Shown here: piece by piece, positions 54,123 to 64,000 of the stretch
Position numbering within the stretch: position 1 is the first letter of the stretch
Layout of the letters: each line of letters begins with the position of its first letter
Assembly: GCF_048771995.1 (NCBI RefSeq)
Contig: NC_133044.1
Span: 578,001-642,000, forward strand
Direction: 5' to 3'
DNA length: 64,000 nucleotides
From: Taeniopygia guttata
Taxonomy: Eukaryota > Chordata > Aves > Passeriformes > Estrildidae
Notes under the pieces: generated by a model
Seen by the model: only the letters and a program-made list of their open reading frames with translations
Told to the model about the DNA's origin: nothing
Database searches by the model: none
Translations under genes and position numbers: made by a program

Positions 54123-57100
54123 GTAAGATCCTGGTTTTTAACGGTCTCACAGTTTATCTTTGATTTGAAAAGGGAAGATATTAAGTGGTTTGGGTCCTGG
54201 AGAAACCTGTAATGTGTTTCCAAAATACTGTTATTAACCAAAGAACTGTGGATCTCTGGGTGGTGTAACTTGGTAATGAACATTAAACACTTGTGTCAAA
54301 GTTAAACAGTCACTGAGGATATACATCATCTTGATTTCTCTTTCATAGTCTTAAATTTATTTGGTGTGTTAACATGGTTTCCTGTATTCTAAGTCTCAGG
54401 AGGTGTGAATGGTATAAAAATAGCAAAGTGATTATTTATACTATAATTAAGTTGGTGAAGTAGTTCTGTGATGCAGTTCATACACAACACTGTATAAAAT
54501 AAGTTGCACATGCATCTTAAATTGTCTTCAGGGTGTTACTTATTTCAGGTTTCATACCCTGCCTTCCTTCCTTTCCTTCCACATAGTGCTGTGGGAAGAG
54601 GGGTACTATGGCTTTAGTGCTGATTCCTGCCCACTGCCACTGCTGGGTTATGGGCTCAGTTACATTTCAGAGACAGTACTGAGCATCTCCTGCTGATGCT
54701 GAAAGCAAGCCCAGCGTAAAGGATGTTGCCTTGAACTGACTGTTCTTTCTGTCTACTGAAGCTCAGAAAAGGATGATGCCAAGTTGCACAATCCGAGCAA
54801 GAAGCAGATGGAGAGGCTGCCTATCATAACTTCAGCAAAGCCCAGTGAGGGAGGAGAGGTCTGTTCCCAGCATCATGGTTTGGTGGTAACAGTTCACACG
54901 GGTGGTGCTTGCTGCTCACAATTGCTCCACATTCTCCTGTGAGGTCTGACTGTGGTTGCAGGAGGTTGGGACTGCTGGGACATCTTTGGTGAAAGCTCTT
55001 TTCTGACAAAAATGTAGCATTGATAAGACTCAAAGGAAGAGGTGACTCCATGGGGACTGGATGCCTGATTCCTTTATATCCCTTTGCAAACCTTTGGTAA
55101 CAAACCTGTCCTGTCTCTAAAATTGGTTCACTGTTTTCCTGAGACTGTGACTATAAAGCTCAGAGATACGCAGAGGACTTAGTGAAATTATAAAGGTATT
55201 TGCAGTGGCAGAACCTACTTGATTAGTACAAGAATATTTTTTCCCCCATTTCATATCAAACTGTACATTAGCTCAGTAGTTTTGTAGTCAAATAATCATG
55301 TTGGAGCAGATCCCATTTACATCTAGTTTCTTGAATTTAAACTGAAATATTTTGATGTTAACATTAAATCTAAAATGAAACTGAAAGATATTCAATAGGT
55401 CTGAAGACAGTATGCATTTTTGTCTGTTCTATGCCCAGAATCTCCCTTCAAATGACATCAAACTTTCAAACCAAGTATCAGGATGTCCAAGACATGTAAG
55501 AGTAAGAAACTTGGAAAATGGATCCAGCTTTCTTGACACACTACACCTGACTGCAAAAGAGGTAAAATACGGAAATATGAATAGGGATTTTTCATTAATT
55601 TTAAAATATGCAGAGTGCAACATTGTTTGTTTGACATTTCATTGTTTTTCAGGTTATCAATTGCCAGACCAAAGCCTGCCAAGGGTCACTCATGACCCCA
55701 AAGGGCCTGGTGAGAGGTACCAGAGATGGGCCAGTTCCACTACAGGATCTTTTACCTCAGGCAATAGACTTCCTCAAGCAATACTACAGTTCATTTAAAG
55801 AGTAAGCAACTTGATTTTTGGGTATAAAATCCTCTGCCTATCTGTCTGTCTGTCAGGAGGGTTTGGTTTCTTCACAGCTCTTGATAACTCTCCTGTTACA
55901 TAGCACGCAATCAAATAATATGTAAGGACTGTTAAAAATGCCAGATAAAGCTGTCATTGCACTTCGTGTGCTCCATCTGCCAATCCAAGATCTTGGGAAC
56001 ACAGGGAAGGACTCTGGACCATGCACTCCTCAGCTCCATCCCTTTGGAGTGCGCTGCATTCCAGTACATTGAGGACTCTCTGCCAGAGCGTTAACCTTCC
56101 GTTTTCTTGGGATTAGCTGCACTCAGATCAGTCTCAGTGTGGATAATGCCTTTTGTTTGTGGTGTTTCAAGTATCTTTTCTCTGTGCTCCTCTCAAGGCT
56201 TTAGCCAAAGATTGGAAGGCCAGTGTTGCTTCTCACCCTTTCTCTGTGCTATCGGCATAAGCTCCCTGAGCATTCTGAGAGGAGTTTGTGTTTTCACAAA
56301 AATGGCCATGGCACAGAGGCATCTTGTTGCAGGAAATGCTGGAACAGCTGGCTGATGTCCAAGGGCTTATAGTGACATTCCACATGATGAGCTTTCAAGC
56401 AACAGTTCAGTGTTTGCTCATCCCATTAGAAAACATTATCAAACTTTCAAAGGGACTCAGCCACATAATGACCACTTATTTTGATACTTTGAACTCCTTT
56501 CAAATCCTTCTTCCCTCAGAATCTTTCTGAAAGTCCCTGTCTTACACACAGGCTGTCCTCACAAGCCTATTGCATTTGCACATCTCTGTGTCTCTCTGCT
56601 CATGGCTGTTTGATCACATTGATTTACACTGTCTCATATGCTTGCCCTTGATCTTTCATCTTGCTGAAAATATGAAAACTCTCAGACAGTGCAGGCTATT
56701 TTCATTCTGTCTGTTAAGGCAACAAAACAACTTTTGTCTCTGCCGTGATAAATATTTTCTAATGTTTTGACTTCACTCTCTGTTATCAAACTCAAGAATT
56801 TTAGAGTTGGTTTCCCTGACAAAGGGAAATTGCTCAGCACTTCCCTTCAGAAATTAAAATCTTACTTTACTCAGAAGAGCTGTGCCCTTGTAAACACAAT
56901 GGATATTTGAGAGGACAGTCACTCTCAGCCTACATGTGCCCTGAAACTCACCTGTTCTCTGGTTTTTGTTTCCTTGTGATTTTTTTCCAATTCCTCTAGA
57001 AAATCCAAATTTAACCCAAAAGCTTACACAGAATAGCTTGTGATCAATCCATGCATGTACTGGGTGGTGAAAGGATGGTGTCACTACTTAAATTTCTAGT

Positions 57101-60100
57101 GTTAGTTTCTTCATGGGGCCAATAAGTTCTGTTCTTGCACTCCATAAGGACAAGTCTTAAATTCTGAAGCCAAAATATAAAGAGAACATCTGCACTTTGA
57201 ATGAAATTCTCATTTGTTCTTTTCCATGACTGTTTCCTGTTCAAAAGGCCAAAAATCAAAGAAGAGCTGGGCCGGCTGGAAGCAGTGACCAAGGAGATAG
57301 AAACAACCGGAACTTACCACCTGACAAAGGATGAGTTGGCCTTTGCTGCCAAGCAGGCCTGGAGGAATGCCCCCAGGTGCATTGGGAGAATCCAGTGGTC
57401 CAACCTGCAGGTGAGCTGTGGATTTACACCTAAGCTGTGATAGTCCTCTGCTGTGGCTCGGAAGAGTGGCCTTTCCTTTGCTAGAACATGTCACTGTTTC
57501 AATTGAGGAGGACGCCCTCCTGTCCATATCAGGAGATTGGTTTCTTTACAGTCCTCTGTGAAGGAAAATGTGTAGCAGTGTGAGTGTAGGAACCAGGTGT
57601 GTAATGGAACCAGATACATGTTTTGGTCCTTGGTGGATTGTTATGGGTCAAATGATGCATATAAGAACTATAAAAATTAACCTTTCCTAGTGGAGCCAAA
57701 ATCTTTCCATTCCTTAAGTCCATAGGAAAAATAACAGCTTTGCATTACTGTTTCAAAATTAGTCTTTTTCTTTACGTTTCTGTTGGAAACACACAGGTGT
57801 TTGATGCACGAGACTGTAAAACAGCCAAGGAAATGTTTGAGCATATCTGTCATCATATTCAGTATGCCACAAACAATGGTAATATAAGGTAGGTCTCTAA
57901 TTTTAATTTTAAACAACAAAAATCACATCCAGATCTGGCATCAAAAACACATGAAATGGTCTATCTAAACATTTTGACAACTTGTCTCTGCTCTTAATTT
58001 TCCTGATATTTACATTTTCCTCTCATATGTTCAATCAACCATCTTGAAAATGTATAACTTTCACAGCTGATGTTACAAAACCTTTTGCAATTCCTTAGGA
58101 AAAGGGATGACTTGAAGGTTTGGGGAGGTGGGTAAAGAGGATGAATGATTTTATTTCTACTGATGTTCATTTTATGAATGTAAAACGGTTTCTGTTGTGT
58201 GAACGAGGATGCGTTCTCTGTCCCGGGCAGGTCAGCCATCACGGTGTTCCCGCACAGGACGGACGGGCAGCACGATTTCCGTGTGTGGAACAGCCAGCTG
58301 ATCCGCTACGCTGGCTACCAAATGTCAGATGGCTCTGTCCTTGGAGACCCTGCTGCTGTGGAGTTCACTCAGGTACAGCTCCAAACTCACCACCACAGCT
58401 GCTTCCCATCTTGGCTAACCCACCTCCCTGGGGCTCCTTCCTCCCATGTTTACTCAGAGTGGTAGGGAGGTGAGGAGTGAATGGGATGTTCTGCCCCAAA
58501 AGTTCCAGGTGCAGGCTGAAACAGTAATTTCCTACAGTTCTGATATAAAAGTGCTGCCCTCCATCTCAGAACAGGGTGAGCTAATACTGTCAGGGGACAC
58601 AACCAGGCACACAACCAGTACTTCATCAGCATGGCTCAACATTGTTTGAATAGCAAAGAGAACCTTTTTCACTTAGCATTTACCTCAGCAGGTTTCAGAG
58701 GGTTAAAATTCATTTGTCTTCAGATCTGGAGGGGAAACCTGAAAAGAACACAAATGTGCTTTCTGTATTTGCAGTTGTGCATTGAACTTGGGTGGAAGCC
58801 GAAATATGGCCGCTTTGATGTACTTCCACTTGTTCTCCAAGCAAATGGCCAAGACCCAGAAATATTTGAATTACCTCCAGAAATTGTCCTCCAAGTGCCA
58901 ATGGAGCATCCAAAGTAAGCACACAATATTTAGTTAATTGCATTTTTGCCTCTCCTGACCTTGGCAGGTTATTGGGCTGTGCCTGTGGCAGTTGTTTTAT
59001 GAGTTCTTTGTCAGGATGAAATGATGGTAAATCATCCTGAAAGATAAAATGCCTGTTAGAACAATGAAATGAGATTTAAATTAAGGAAACAAATGACCAT
59101 TTTGTTGGAAAACTCTTTTTCCAAATCTACATTTCAAGGATATTCAGAATTTTAAAAATCCTAATTTCTTATGCTAGTGTAATGCACATGTAACACTGCA
59201 CTCGTAACAGTGTTTATTGGCTTTCTCTCATTGCTTTTTTCTTCCTGTTTGCTTTGGGACTGGCCTGCAGATTGCAGAACTCTGTAATGTGGTTCCGCAG
59301 TTCCTGTAGCTGGTGATTCCCAAATACTGCACTGAGAACTGCTGTTTTTGCAGACCCTGGTCCAGGGGTTCCTCCAAGAATTGGTACTCTTTATCTTCCT
59401 GGGCTTTTCTGGTTTTCGAGGAAAAGGCAGACAAATAATGCAAAGTGCTTGTTGGGCAGGTACAAGTGGTTTAAGGAGCTGGAGCTGAAGTGGTACGCGC
59501 TGCCTGCTGTGGCCAACATGCTTCTGGAGGCAGGAGGGCTGGAGTTCCCCGCATGCCCTTTCAATGGCTGGTACATGGGGACAGAGATCGGCGTGAGGGA
59601 CTTCTGCGACGCGCAGCGCTACAACATCCTGAAGGTGACCTGCTGCAGGGGAGCTGGCCTGGGCTGCGAGGGGAGGGAACCTGGTGCATGAGGTTTTGGA
59701 AAAGAGACGCTACCAGTGTTCACTGGCATGGGAGAGAACCACTTCCTGCTTTGTCAAGCTGGAACATCCTCAAGAGCCAGAACTCCAAAATTCCAGTTAC
59801 CTTTAATCTCAGGTGTTTCTGCTGCCATATTTCCCCAGAATGAGACTGACTCTTTCCCCTTCTGCACAACTTTTTCCTGATACAAAGCTGATGAGGTTGA
59901 GAAATGGTGCAGTCTAAGTTCCAGATAGTAAATTTGCTTTTCTCTTTTCTCTCTCTTTTTCACATGTAGGAGGTAGGGAGGAGAATGGGACTGGAAACAA
60001 ATAAACTGTCATCATTATGGAAGGACCGAGCTGTTGTAGAGATCAACGTGGCTGTGCTTCACAGCTTCCAGGTAAATCACTGAGTGTGGGATCTGGGGAG

Positions 60101-63100
60101 ACACTGAACACTCACTGTCCCTTCCTCCCATTCAATGGAGATGGCATTATGATTCCAATAGAGTTATTCTTTATTTTCACCTGAGAAAGTAGAGAAATCC
60201 ATATTTCCTCACAGGTAAAGGCAGAAGGAAGAGAAAGAAGCAAAGGAAGTTAAGGACAAGATTTTCCATACTTTTAACACATTTATCTATGTGTTTCAAA
60301 ACCTATGTAAAGCCCTTGGATTAATATATTTTATTTTCAATTCCAGTTAACATATCATGACAATAGGAAAAGTGGGTAAAAGTGAGTCAGAGGCTTTGCA
60401 GCATGCACTCCCAGTGCTGCAGAGGTAAAACGCTGATATTAAAGGAAAGATCTAAGAGTTCTTAATCAAAGGCCCGTGTTTCAATCTGTATCTTTACAGT
60501 AACTGCTGATAGTATTTATTTCCCATAAATACTCCCTTTACTCTGAGTAAAGTCCTTGAAATATTCACCAAAGCAAGAGGATTAGCTGCACCAGGTAGAA
60601 GGGCAGAATAGGGTTTTTAATTGATGTTTTTCTTTTTGCCATTGCTCTAGAAACAGAATGTAACCATCATGGATCACCACTCAGCCTCCGAGTCCTTCCT
60701 GAAGTACATGCAGAGCGAGTACCGCGCGCGGGGCGGCTGCCCGGCAGATTGGGTGTGGATCGTGCCTCCCATGTCAGGCAGCATAACCCCCGTGTTCCAC
60801 CAAGAGATGTTGAACTATGTCCTCACTCCCTTCTATTACTACCAGGTACACATAATCAAAAAGAAATCCGACTCCAGCAGACAACCTCAGCAGAGCAGAT
60901 GCGATACGAGACCCGAGGCAGTCTGGGTGCCAAGCCCAGGTTCATGAAAGTTCACTAGACAGGTTCAGAAGTAGCAGACAGGAGCTATTTTATGTGGGAA
61001 GTGCTGTTAGTTCTCTTGAATTCTCCGGCTTCAAGTAAAGTGCAGTTTAATGCAACAGAGACTGATAGACATTTTTACTCAGTAAAGTGTATATACAGAT
61101 TCTATTTGATCTGGCCCCTTAAAGATACACAAATTGTTTATTTACTATTTTGCGTTCCTTACCTAAAGCATAACTTCTTTTTTTTTAAAGGTAGATGCAT
61201 GGAAAACACATGTATGGCATGATGAGACCCGAAGGCGAAAGAACAAAGAAATAAAGTTTAGCATCTTGGCAAAGTAAGTTGTTCAAATAAGATTCTTCAT
61301 GCTTTGTCCAACTATTCTATTCTTGCAATGTTTCTGCTCTACTTCTTAAAAAAAAATTATTACAGTAGGGACCACTTGAGAGGTTTGAATCATAGCCTTA
61401 CCTGTCCACCCTGAGGTAACATTCCTATCTAAGGTCTTGCTCAGAGCTATCTTGAGTGTGTTGCTTCTGAACCATTTTCCAAAGAAAAGCCATGCTCAAA
61501 CTCAGTCTTTCCTAGCTTGCTTGTGAATCAACCTGAATTAGTGTAGCTCCATTAAAAGTTGTGTGTGACTGTGCTTTCCCCAGGGCTGTGCTCTTTGCAT
61601 CCTCACTGATGCGAGGGGCAGTGGCCACCAGGGCCAAGGTCACCGTGATCTACGCGACAGAAACGGGCAAGTCGGAGACGCTCGCCAACAGCCTGTGCAG
61701 CCTGTTCAGCTGTGCCTTCAGCACCAAGGTGAGCAGTACAAATCAGCCACACCTCGTGGAGACAGGAGTTTGGCTTCTGCAGGCTTTTCCATTCTGCAGA
61801 CCTGTGTTTGGAATGTTCTGTAAAATACGAGTTGGACTAGAACCCTGATTTTGTATTCATATAGCATAATGCCATGTAAGTTTGGTCAGCGGTTATCTGA
61901 GATATCTAAGGTAGTTCTTATGTGTGCTAGCAATGTCTCATGAGCTTTATTCCTTCCAGATCCTCTGCATGGATGAGTACAATATTTGTGACCTGGAAAA
62001 AGAAACACTTCTTTTAGTGGTTACTAGCACTTTTGGAAATGGAGATTCTCCAGGTAACGGAAAGGTAATGTTCACCTCAGAAGTGTGTATGAGATTCAGC
62101 TCAAAGACCAAAGACAAACCTTTCATTTATCTCATGTCCTTCAGTAATATATAGATCAGGTTTCAGATCAGAGTATTCTGTCTTAAATCAGAGTATTTTT
62201 CTAACCTGAAGTATTTAATGTATTTTTTTGCAGACCTTGAAGGACTCTTTGCTCAGACTAAAACTGCTGAGAAATAAAATTAGGTAAAAATACTTTGTTG
62301 TTTGGTTTGCATGTGATTGAGTCCTTTAGCACTCCATATAACATAACACAACAATCTTCTTTTCATTTCCTTCTGCAGGTATGCTGTGTTTGGTCTGGGG
62401 TCCAGCATGTACCCAGAGTTCTGTGCCTTTGCTCATGCCATTGACCAAAAACTGGCCCAACTCGGGGCTTCCCAGCTCACTCCAGTGGGTGAAGGGGATG
62501 AACTCAATGGGCAAGAAGAAGCTTTCCGCAGCTGGGCAGTCAGTGCTTTCCAGGTGAATATAGAAATACATCTCATATTCTAGTCACTCATCCATTCATT
62601 TTAGTGCACTTCCCATAAAAATGAGAGAAAATGAAGGAAACCAAACATCTGAATTTATATCTGAATTTGGAACTCCCCTCTTGTCTACTGCTTGCCTAAC
62701 AAGGAGAGGGAACTGGATCCCTTTTCTATTATTCTTTAATATCTACACAAAATTGCGTGAACAGTTTTGGATAATGGAATGCTGAAATGCTGTTAAAGTA
62801 TGAACAAGTGTAGCATCAGACTTCTGGATTTTTTGCAGTTGATCTTTTTTGGCTATACTGTTATAGAAATGGAACCTTACTGAACTCACTGAATCCACAC
62901 ACCAGAAGCACTAAAAACCAGCAATCTGTGAAACTGGTAGCTCCTTGTTAGGATTATGACAATGCTAAGAATATTTTTTTACTGTGAATAGCCTTTACCT
63001 TTGTGGGTTTTTTATCTAGGCTGCCTGTGACATCTTTAACGTCCGTGGGAGACACAGTATTCAGTTGCCTAAGATCTACACCTCTGAGGAAAGATGGGAC

Positions 63101-63620
63101 CCTACCAATTACAGGCTAGTGCATGACTCCCAGCCCATGGACCTGGCTAAAGGTATTGCTCCCACCTTCCCCTCCCTCTGCCTTTGCTGCTTCAGAGGGG
63201 CTGCACTGTGAAAGTTTCTCAGAAGTGTTCTTGGCCCTGATGGATGGTAGAATGTGCATAATGAAGTACATGGTCAGATTTAAAAAGACACTGGTTTACA
63301 TAGAATAAGTTATCTTTTCCAGCACAATAGCACTGGAACTATCACACATTTGGACAGCCCTAGGGGAACAAAAGCTGAGATGAACTGCTTTTAGTCAGGG
63401 AATGGGGCACACACAACTGACTGATGGTTGGTCACCTTCTAGGGCAAGCGTGGTTCAGTTCTCCTCTTCATATTATTTGAATACAATTTAAACAAACCTA
63501 ATCACAAGGTTACCAAGACTCATATCCTCTTTTCTCACCAGCTCTTGCAAACATTCATGCCAAGGATGTAATTCCCATGAAGCTGAAATTTAGGCAGAAT
63601 CTTCAAAGTTTGAAGTCCAG
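54016..63620 (+). CDS. NOS2: NOS2 (inducible nitric oxide synthase), 18 coding exons; 3' part beyond window
   Basis: NOS2 oxidises L-arginine to citrulline and NO, using NADPH and O2, as a haem- and tetrahydrobiopterin-containing cytosolic homodimer; it is induced in macrophages and other cells by microbial and cytokine signals. Eighteen exons join in frame to about 752 of an expected ~1140 residues, very close to chicken NOS2 as I recall it. Landmarks: DINNNVEK near the N-terminus; zinc-site cysteines C113 and C118 (CQTKAC); haem-ligand C203 in [10 protein letters not shown]; substrate glutamate E380 in GWYMGTEIG; the BH4 region around W464/W466; calmodulin helix about 509-535; FMN-binding YATETGKSE (546-554) and TSTFGNG; then the start of the reductase connecting domain. 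There is no long autoinhibitory insert in the FMN domain, which sets inducible apart from constitutive NOS. All introns are GT-AG with consistent phases, and no stop or frameshift was seen. Confidence 0.98.
54762..54858 (+). CDS. NOS2: NOS2 coding exon 2 (gene exon 3)
   Basis: Residues 36-68, containing [17 protein letters not shown] and [13 protein letters not shown]. This is the poorly conserved, charged N-terminal extension. The donor GAG|GTCTGT is the weakest of the gene, but the reading frame and the chicken match (KDDAKLH, PIITSA) support it. Confidence 0.9.
55439..55561 (+). CDS. NOS2: NOS2 coding exon 3 (gene exon 4)
   Basis: Residues 69-109: [15 protein letters not shown], then [15 protein letters not shown] and [10 protein letters not shown]. 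It is the beginning of the oxygenase core (CPRHV..N is common to all NOS). Donor GAG|GTAAAA, phase 0. Confidence 0.96.
55653..55801 (+). CDS. NOS2: NOS2 coding exon 4 (gene exon 5)
   Basis: Residues 110-159, with the zinc-tetrathiolate motif [12 protein letters not shown] (C113, C118) that helps hold the dimer and shape the BH4 site, then [17 protein letters not shown] and [14 protein letters not shown]. It follows a short 91-base intron. Confidence 0.97.
55802..57247 (+). other. NOS2: NOS2 intron between coding exons 4 and 5
   Basis: 1446 bases, GTAAGC...AAAAG, the longest intron inside the coding part. It has a short (TCTG)n stretch near 55840 and nothing else recognised. Confidence 0.9.
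57248..57410 (+). CDS. NOS2: NOS2 coding exon 5 (gene exon 6), haem-ligand exon
   Basis: Residues 159-213, from [20 protein letters not shown] to RIQWSNLQ. The haem thiolate is C203 in [10 protein letters not shown], and W197 packs on the haem. Phase 0 end. Confidence 0.98.
57797..57888 (+). CDS. NOS2: NOS2 coding exon 6 (gene exon 7)
   Basis: Residues 214-244: [18 protein letters not shown] and ATNNGNIR. Donor AG|GTAGGT, phase 2. Confidence 0.97.
58231..58372 (+). CDS. NOS2: NOS2 coding exon 7 (gene exon 8)
   Basis: Residues 244-291: [20 protein letters not shown], then [15 protein letters not shown] and DPAAVEFTQ, part of the substrate-channel side of the oxygenase domain. It is GC-richer than neighbouring introns. 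Confidence 0.97.
58775..58914 (+). CDS. NOS2: NOS2 coding exon 8 (gene exon 9)
   Basis: Residues 292-338: [20 protein letters not shown], then [15 protein letters not shown] and VPMEHPK. GWxPxxGRFDVxPLxLQ is invariant across NOS enzymes. Donor AA|GTAAGC. Confidence 0.98.
59460..59634 (+). CDS. NOS2: NOS2 coding exon 9 (gene exon 10), arginine-binding glutamate
   Basis: Residues 338-396, from [20 protein letters not shown] to [11 protein letters not shown]. It contains [15 protein letters not shown] with E380, which binds the guanidinium of arginine. Donor AAG|GTGACC. Confidence 0.98.
59970..60071 (+). CDS. NOS2: NOS2 coding exon 10 (gene exon 11)
   Basis: Residues 397-430: [19 protein letters not shown] and [15 protein letters not shown]. 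An AATAAA word occurs inside the coding sequence at 60000-60005. Confidence 0.97.
60651..60845 (+). CDS. NOS2: NOS2 coding exon 11 (gene exon 12), BH4/dimer region
   Basis: Residues 431-495: [36 protein letters not shown] and [18 protein letters not shown]. Trp464 and Trp466 belong to the pterin-binding and dimer-interface segment. Confidence 0.98.
61191..61273 (+). CDS. NOS2: NOS2 coding exon 12 (gene exon 13), calmodulin-binding start
   Basis: Residues 496-523: [20 protein letters not shown] and IKFSILAK. The basic cluster RRRKNK starts the calmodulin helix. An AATAAA word lies at 61250-61255 within the codons for E-I-K. Confidence 0.97.
61584..61728 (+). CDS. NOS2: NOS2 coding exon 13 (gene exon 14), calmodulin helix end and FMN site
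   Basis: Residues 523-571: [18 protein letters not shown], then [18 protein letters not shown], then [20 protein letters not shown] is the FMN phosphate loop of the flavodoxin-like domain. Confidence 0.98.
61960..62064 (+). CDS. NOS2: NOS2 coding exon 14 (gene exon 15)
   Basis: Residues 572-606: [15 protein letters not shown], then [27 protein letters not shown] is an FMN-binding loop. The sequence passes straight on without the constitutive-NOS autoinhibitory insert. Confidence 0.98.
62234..62283 (+). CDS. NOS2: NOS2 coding exon 15 (gene exon 16)
   Basis: A 50-base exon, residues 607-623: [17 protein letters not shown]. It is too short to show as an open frame and is placed by frame, by a TTTTTTTGCAG acceptor and by the chicken-like sequence. 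An AATAAA word is at 62273-62278. Confidence 0.94.
62379..62553 (+). CDS. NOS2: NOS2 coding exon 16 (gene exon 17)
   Basis: Residues 623-681: [20 protein letters not shown], then [20 protein letters not shown], then [15 protein letters not shown]. This is the end of the FMN domain. Confidence 0.98.
63020..63152 (+). CDS. NOS2: NOS2 coding exon 17 (gene exon 18)
   Basis: Residues 682-726: [20 protein letters not shown], then [19 protein letters not shown] and MDLAK. It is the linker into the ferredoxin-reductase-like part and diverges more than the FMN domain. Donor at 63153, phase 1. Confidence 0.96.
63542..63620 (+). CDS. NOS2: NOS2 coding exon 18 (gene exon 19), last exon in window
   Basis: Residues 726-752: [20 protein letters not shown] and LQSLKS, then two bases of the next codon before GTATGC. 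It is the entry to the FAD/connecting domain. The remaining roughly 385 residues lie to the right of the window. Confidence 0.96.
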
Positions 63621-64000
63621 GTATGCTACCTTATTCTTTTGAATATTGCAACACCACATTTTCCTAAAATCTTAAACATCTGAAGTGCCTAGTTATAAAC
63701 ATCTTCTCCCTGCAGTTATTACAAAAGGTACTGGATTTTTTTGTACTGTCCTTGATAGCAGCATGTGAGCTGTGCAGTCTGCAGTGAGGCAGCCCTTCCA
63801 CTGGCTGACTCCAGGCATGTTTATTCTGTACTGGACAGACCAGGCACAACTTCAGCACCCACTTTGTTTGGATACAAGTACTTCACATGCCTGGACTCTG
63901 ATTTGTTTAAGTCTCTGTGAAGCCCTAAGCTGGTCTGGTATTTGGTAATGAACACAAGAGAGCCCTTGCCAAGTGCCACTGTAGATTTATTCCTTTCCTG
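63621..64000 (+). other. NOS2: NOS2 intron after coding exon 18 (partial)
   Basis: It begins with GTATGC at 63621. I found no further NOS2 exon (the next should begin with RVTILV-like residues) before the window ends. Confidence 0.8.

Overview
The window looks like a stretch of bird nuclear genome. The NOS2 and NLK proteins it encodes follow the chicken and human proteins as I remember them almost residue for residue. Introns are compact. The only interspersed repeat I can name is a short CR1 LINE tail. The gene order NLK - LYRM9 - NOS2 is the same block found on human chromosome 17, read in reverse. The order (bird) is well supported; I cannot name the species.

Layout. (1) 1-18209: part of the long first intron of NLK, which is read on the minus strand. 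I found no other NLK exon in it. (2) 18210-18667: NLK coding exon 1, which encodes the His/Ala/Gln-rich N-terminus and the glycine-rich loop of the kinase. (3) 18668 to about 20650: NLK 5' leader and a strong CpG island, with a run of 25 G, a textbook G-quadruplex motif and ten CCAAT boxes that all point the same way. (4) About 20650-41075: some 20 kb without a recognisable gene, holding a few promoter-like motif clusters. (5) 41094-42938: LYRM9, complete in three coding exons (78 codons), plus strand. (6) 43381-43980: a CpG-rich minisatellite with a 20-bp unit, followed by a GC-rich block to about 44240. (7) 44240-52280: intergenic, with a CR1 fragment at 47383-47620. (8) About 52280-64000: NOS2 (inducible nitric oxide synthase), plus strand. 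It has a recognisable kappaB - octamer - TATA core promoter, a non-coding exon 1, a 5'UTR/start exon and 17 further coding exons. These give about 752 codons, covering the whole oxygenase domain, the calmodulin helix, the FMN domain and the start of the FAD/NADPH half. The gene runs off the right end.

How the genes relate. NLK is a constitutive signalling kinase behind a CpG island. LYRM9 is a small mitochondrial LYR-motif protein. NOS2 is a TATA-driven, inflammation-inducible enzyme. They are neighbours by conserved synteny and not an operon-like unit. I see no mobile gene cluster, CRISPR array, virus-like element or new multi-gene system. The most interesting material is non-coding: the NOS2 core promoter, the minisatellite with its block structure, the CCAAT array, an RFX/CCAAT/TATA cluster in the gene desert, and CTCF-like sites in the NLK intron and between LYRM9 and NOS2. 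All family comparisons come from memory; no search was run.
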